A DNA stretch of 64,000 bases. Source: Chondrus crispus (Eukaryota; Rhodophyta; Florideophyceae; Gigartinales; Gigartinaceae). The DNA is taken from positions 1 through 64,000 of the forward strand of contig NW_005179136.1 in assembly GCF_000350225.1 (NCBI RefSeq). The letters run 5' to 3'. The translations under genes were made by a program, and so were the position numbers. A model generated the notes under the pieces. It saw nothing but the letters and a program-made list of their open reading frames with translations. It did not search any database and was not told the DNA's origin. This document shows positions 63,263 through 64,000 of the stretch, in pieces. The first letter of the stretch is position 1. Each line of letters starts with the position of its first letter.

Positions 63263-64000
63263 ATGAGTCAAGAATACGCCACCTCGATCCGGTCTGAACC
63301 GGCGGATCCGAGGGCGGCCGCTATGCACGCACCATCACCGCCGTTCGGCGACCGCGACGCTGGTCTCCGAGACTGCGAACCGTCGCCCGAGTCCCCCGAA
63401 GGACAAGCGACTGCGATGTTCGATCGCATAGCTGACTACATCGAGGAAGTCCGTACTTCACTCCGTATAGACGTGACGGACGCCGTCTACTGGCGATGTA
63501 TGGACGAGCTCCGCTCCCTACGTGAAGGGAGGTTCGATCGAGTCAGCCAGTCCTTGGAGAATCTCCGAGCACTAGTCGACGAGTTACACTCGCGACTGGT
63601 GCTCGTCGAAGACTCACGCCTCGCACAGCCCGTACTGCACGGGCAAGGTCGCCCCACGAGGCCAACCTCGACGAGACGTCCCGACGATCAACCGTCCCCG
63701 TCAGCAGAGCAGTTGGGTGCGTTCGCGCACCTCTCCGCCGAGCCCAACGCTACGCGACAGCGTGCTCGTGACATGGAACGGACCATGGCCGCAAGGCTGC
63801 CCGGTGCCCCCACGAGAGGGCTCGGTGGTGCCGTACCTCCGAGCGCCGTCGCTCCGGAAGGTTGGCGTCCGACTGGCGCCGACGCCACCCGGACAGCGGA
63901 AAGAAACTGTCCCCCGATGGGCGCGAATCTCGCGTCCAAGACCCAAGCATTGCCGCCTATCCCCGTAAGTAGGCGGCAGATGGACGGCGTATCGTACGCG
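63263..64000 (+). CDS. Gag, open to the window edge
   Basis: ATG 63263 opens 246 codons with no stop before base 64000. The N-terminus is acidic, then a helix (MFDRIADYIEEVRTSL), then a long coiled coil (FDRVSQSLENLRALVDELHS), then an Arg/Pro/Ala linker. The end (NLASKTQALPPIPVSRR) matches the degenerate gag of the element at 1922-8897. It is probably the structural protein of an element that could supply proteins in trans to the non-autonomous relative. Confidence 0.75.
   Translation, partial: MSQEYATSIRSEPADPRAAAMHAPSPPFGDRDAGLRDCEPSPESPEGQATAMFDRIADYIEEVRTSLRIDVTDAVYWRCMDELRSLREGRFDRVSQSLENLRALVDELHSRLVLVEDSRLAQPVLHGQGRPTRPTSTRRPDDQPSPSAEQLGAFAHLSAEPNATRQRARDMERTMAARLPGAPTRGLGGAVPPSAVAPEGWRPTGADATRTAERNCPPMGANLASKTQALPPIPVSRRQMDGVSYA

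Larger units (their letters stand above)
62488..64000 (+). mobile_element. Chromovirus-like LTR retrotransposon, 5' part, continues past window
   Basis: LTR followed by a primer-like TGATCTCCCGCCC and an open gag. LTR and gag match the minus-strand element at 1922-8897, and this copy has gag in one open frame. The 3' part is outside the window. Confidence 0.88.

Overview
The window looks like transposon-dense nuclear DNA from a eukaryote. It holds LTR retrotransposons of the copia, gypsy and chromovirus types, CACTA-like tnp2 transposases, piggyBac, a MULE transposase and a few host-gene fragments, with no bacterial operon or ribosome-binding-site logic. A protist, alga or fungus would fit, but I cannot name the organism. 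Most transposon genes are decayed. The ORF-dense island at about 14.5-27.8 kb is the notable exception.

Layout. 0.8-11.5 kb: a tnp2 transposase gene split by a 6,976-bp minus-strand LTR element (1922-8897). That element has nearly identical LTRs, a decayed and partly duplicated gag, a chromodomain relic and a hairpin-forming 57-bp minisatellite. 13.8-14.1 kb: a BioA-like aminotransferase fragment. 14.5-27.8 kb: a compact gene island with a 657-aa nuclear-looking protein (+), a 498-aa protein (-), a 2-oxoglutarate/Fe(II) dioxygenase-like gene (-), a ParB-like DGQHR protein (-), a small protein (-), then a small ORF and a DPPY-type DNA methyltransferase (+), followed by a SET-like fragment. The two divergent halves of the island diverge from a ~500-bp inverted repeat, whose spacer carries three 19-bp palindromes at 64-65 bp spacing. 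27.9-31.7 kb: a second tnp2-like transposase with four stops in one frame.

32-46 kb: a 102-bp tandem repeat, a tentative POLD3-like fragment, the start of a PPPDE/DeSI-like gene cut by a truncated gypsy element (35.65-39.5 kb), an old second LTR, and a decayed MULE transposase. 46.13-51.10 kb: a complete but decayed copia element with a perfect 5-bp target duplication. 53.1-53.8 kb: a solo LTR with a perfect target duplication. 54-58 kb: a 58-bp perfect palindrome, a tRNA-like head and a decayed protease-integrase. 58.8-60.9 kb: a piggyBac transposase with two stops and a lost catalytic Asp. 61.5-62.2 kb: a copia RNase H fragment. 62.5-64.0 kb: the 5' end of a plus-strand relative of the first LTR element, with an open gag frame running off the window.

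Working model (inference): the 14.5-27.8 kb island is a co-inherited DNA/chromatin-modification cassette. It has a candidate DNA writer (methyltransferase), a candidate oxidative eraser (dioxygenase), a ParB-like DNA-binding or nuclease protein and a candidate palindromic binding-site array. The adjacent tnp2-like transposase could make it cargo of a large transposon. I did not find its ends.
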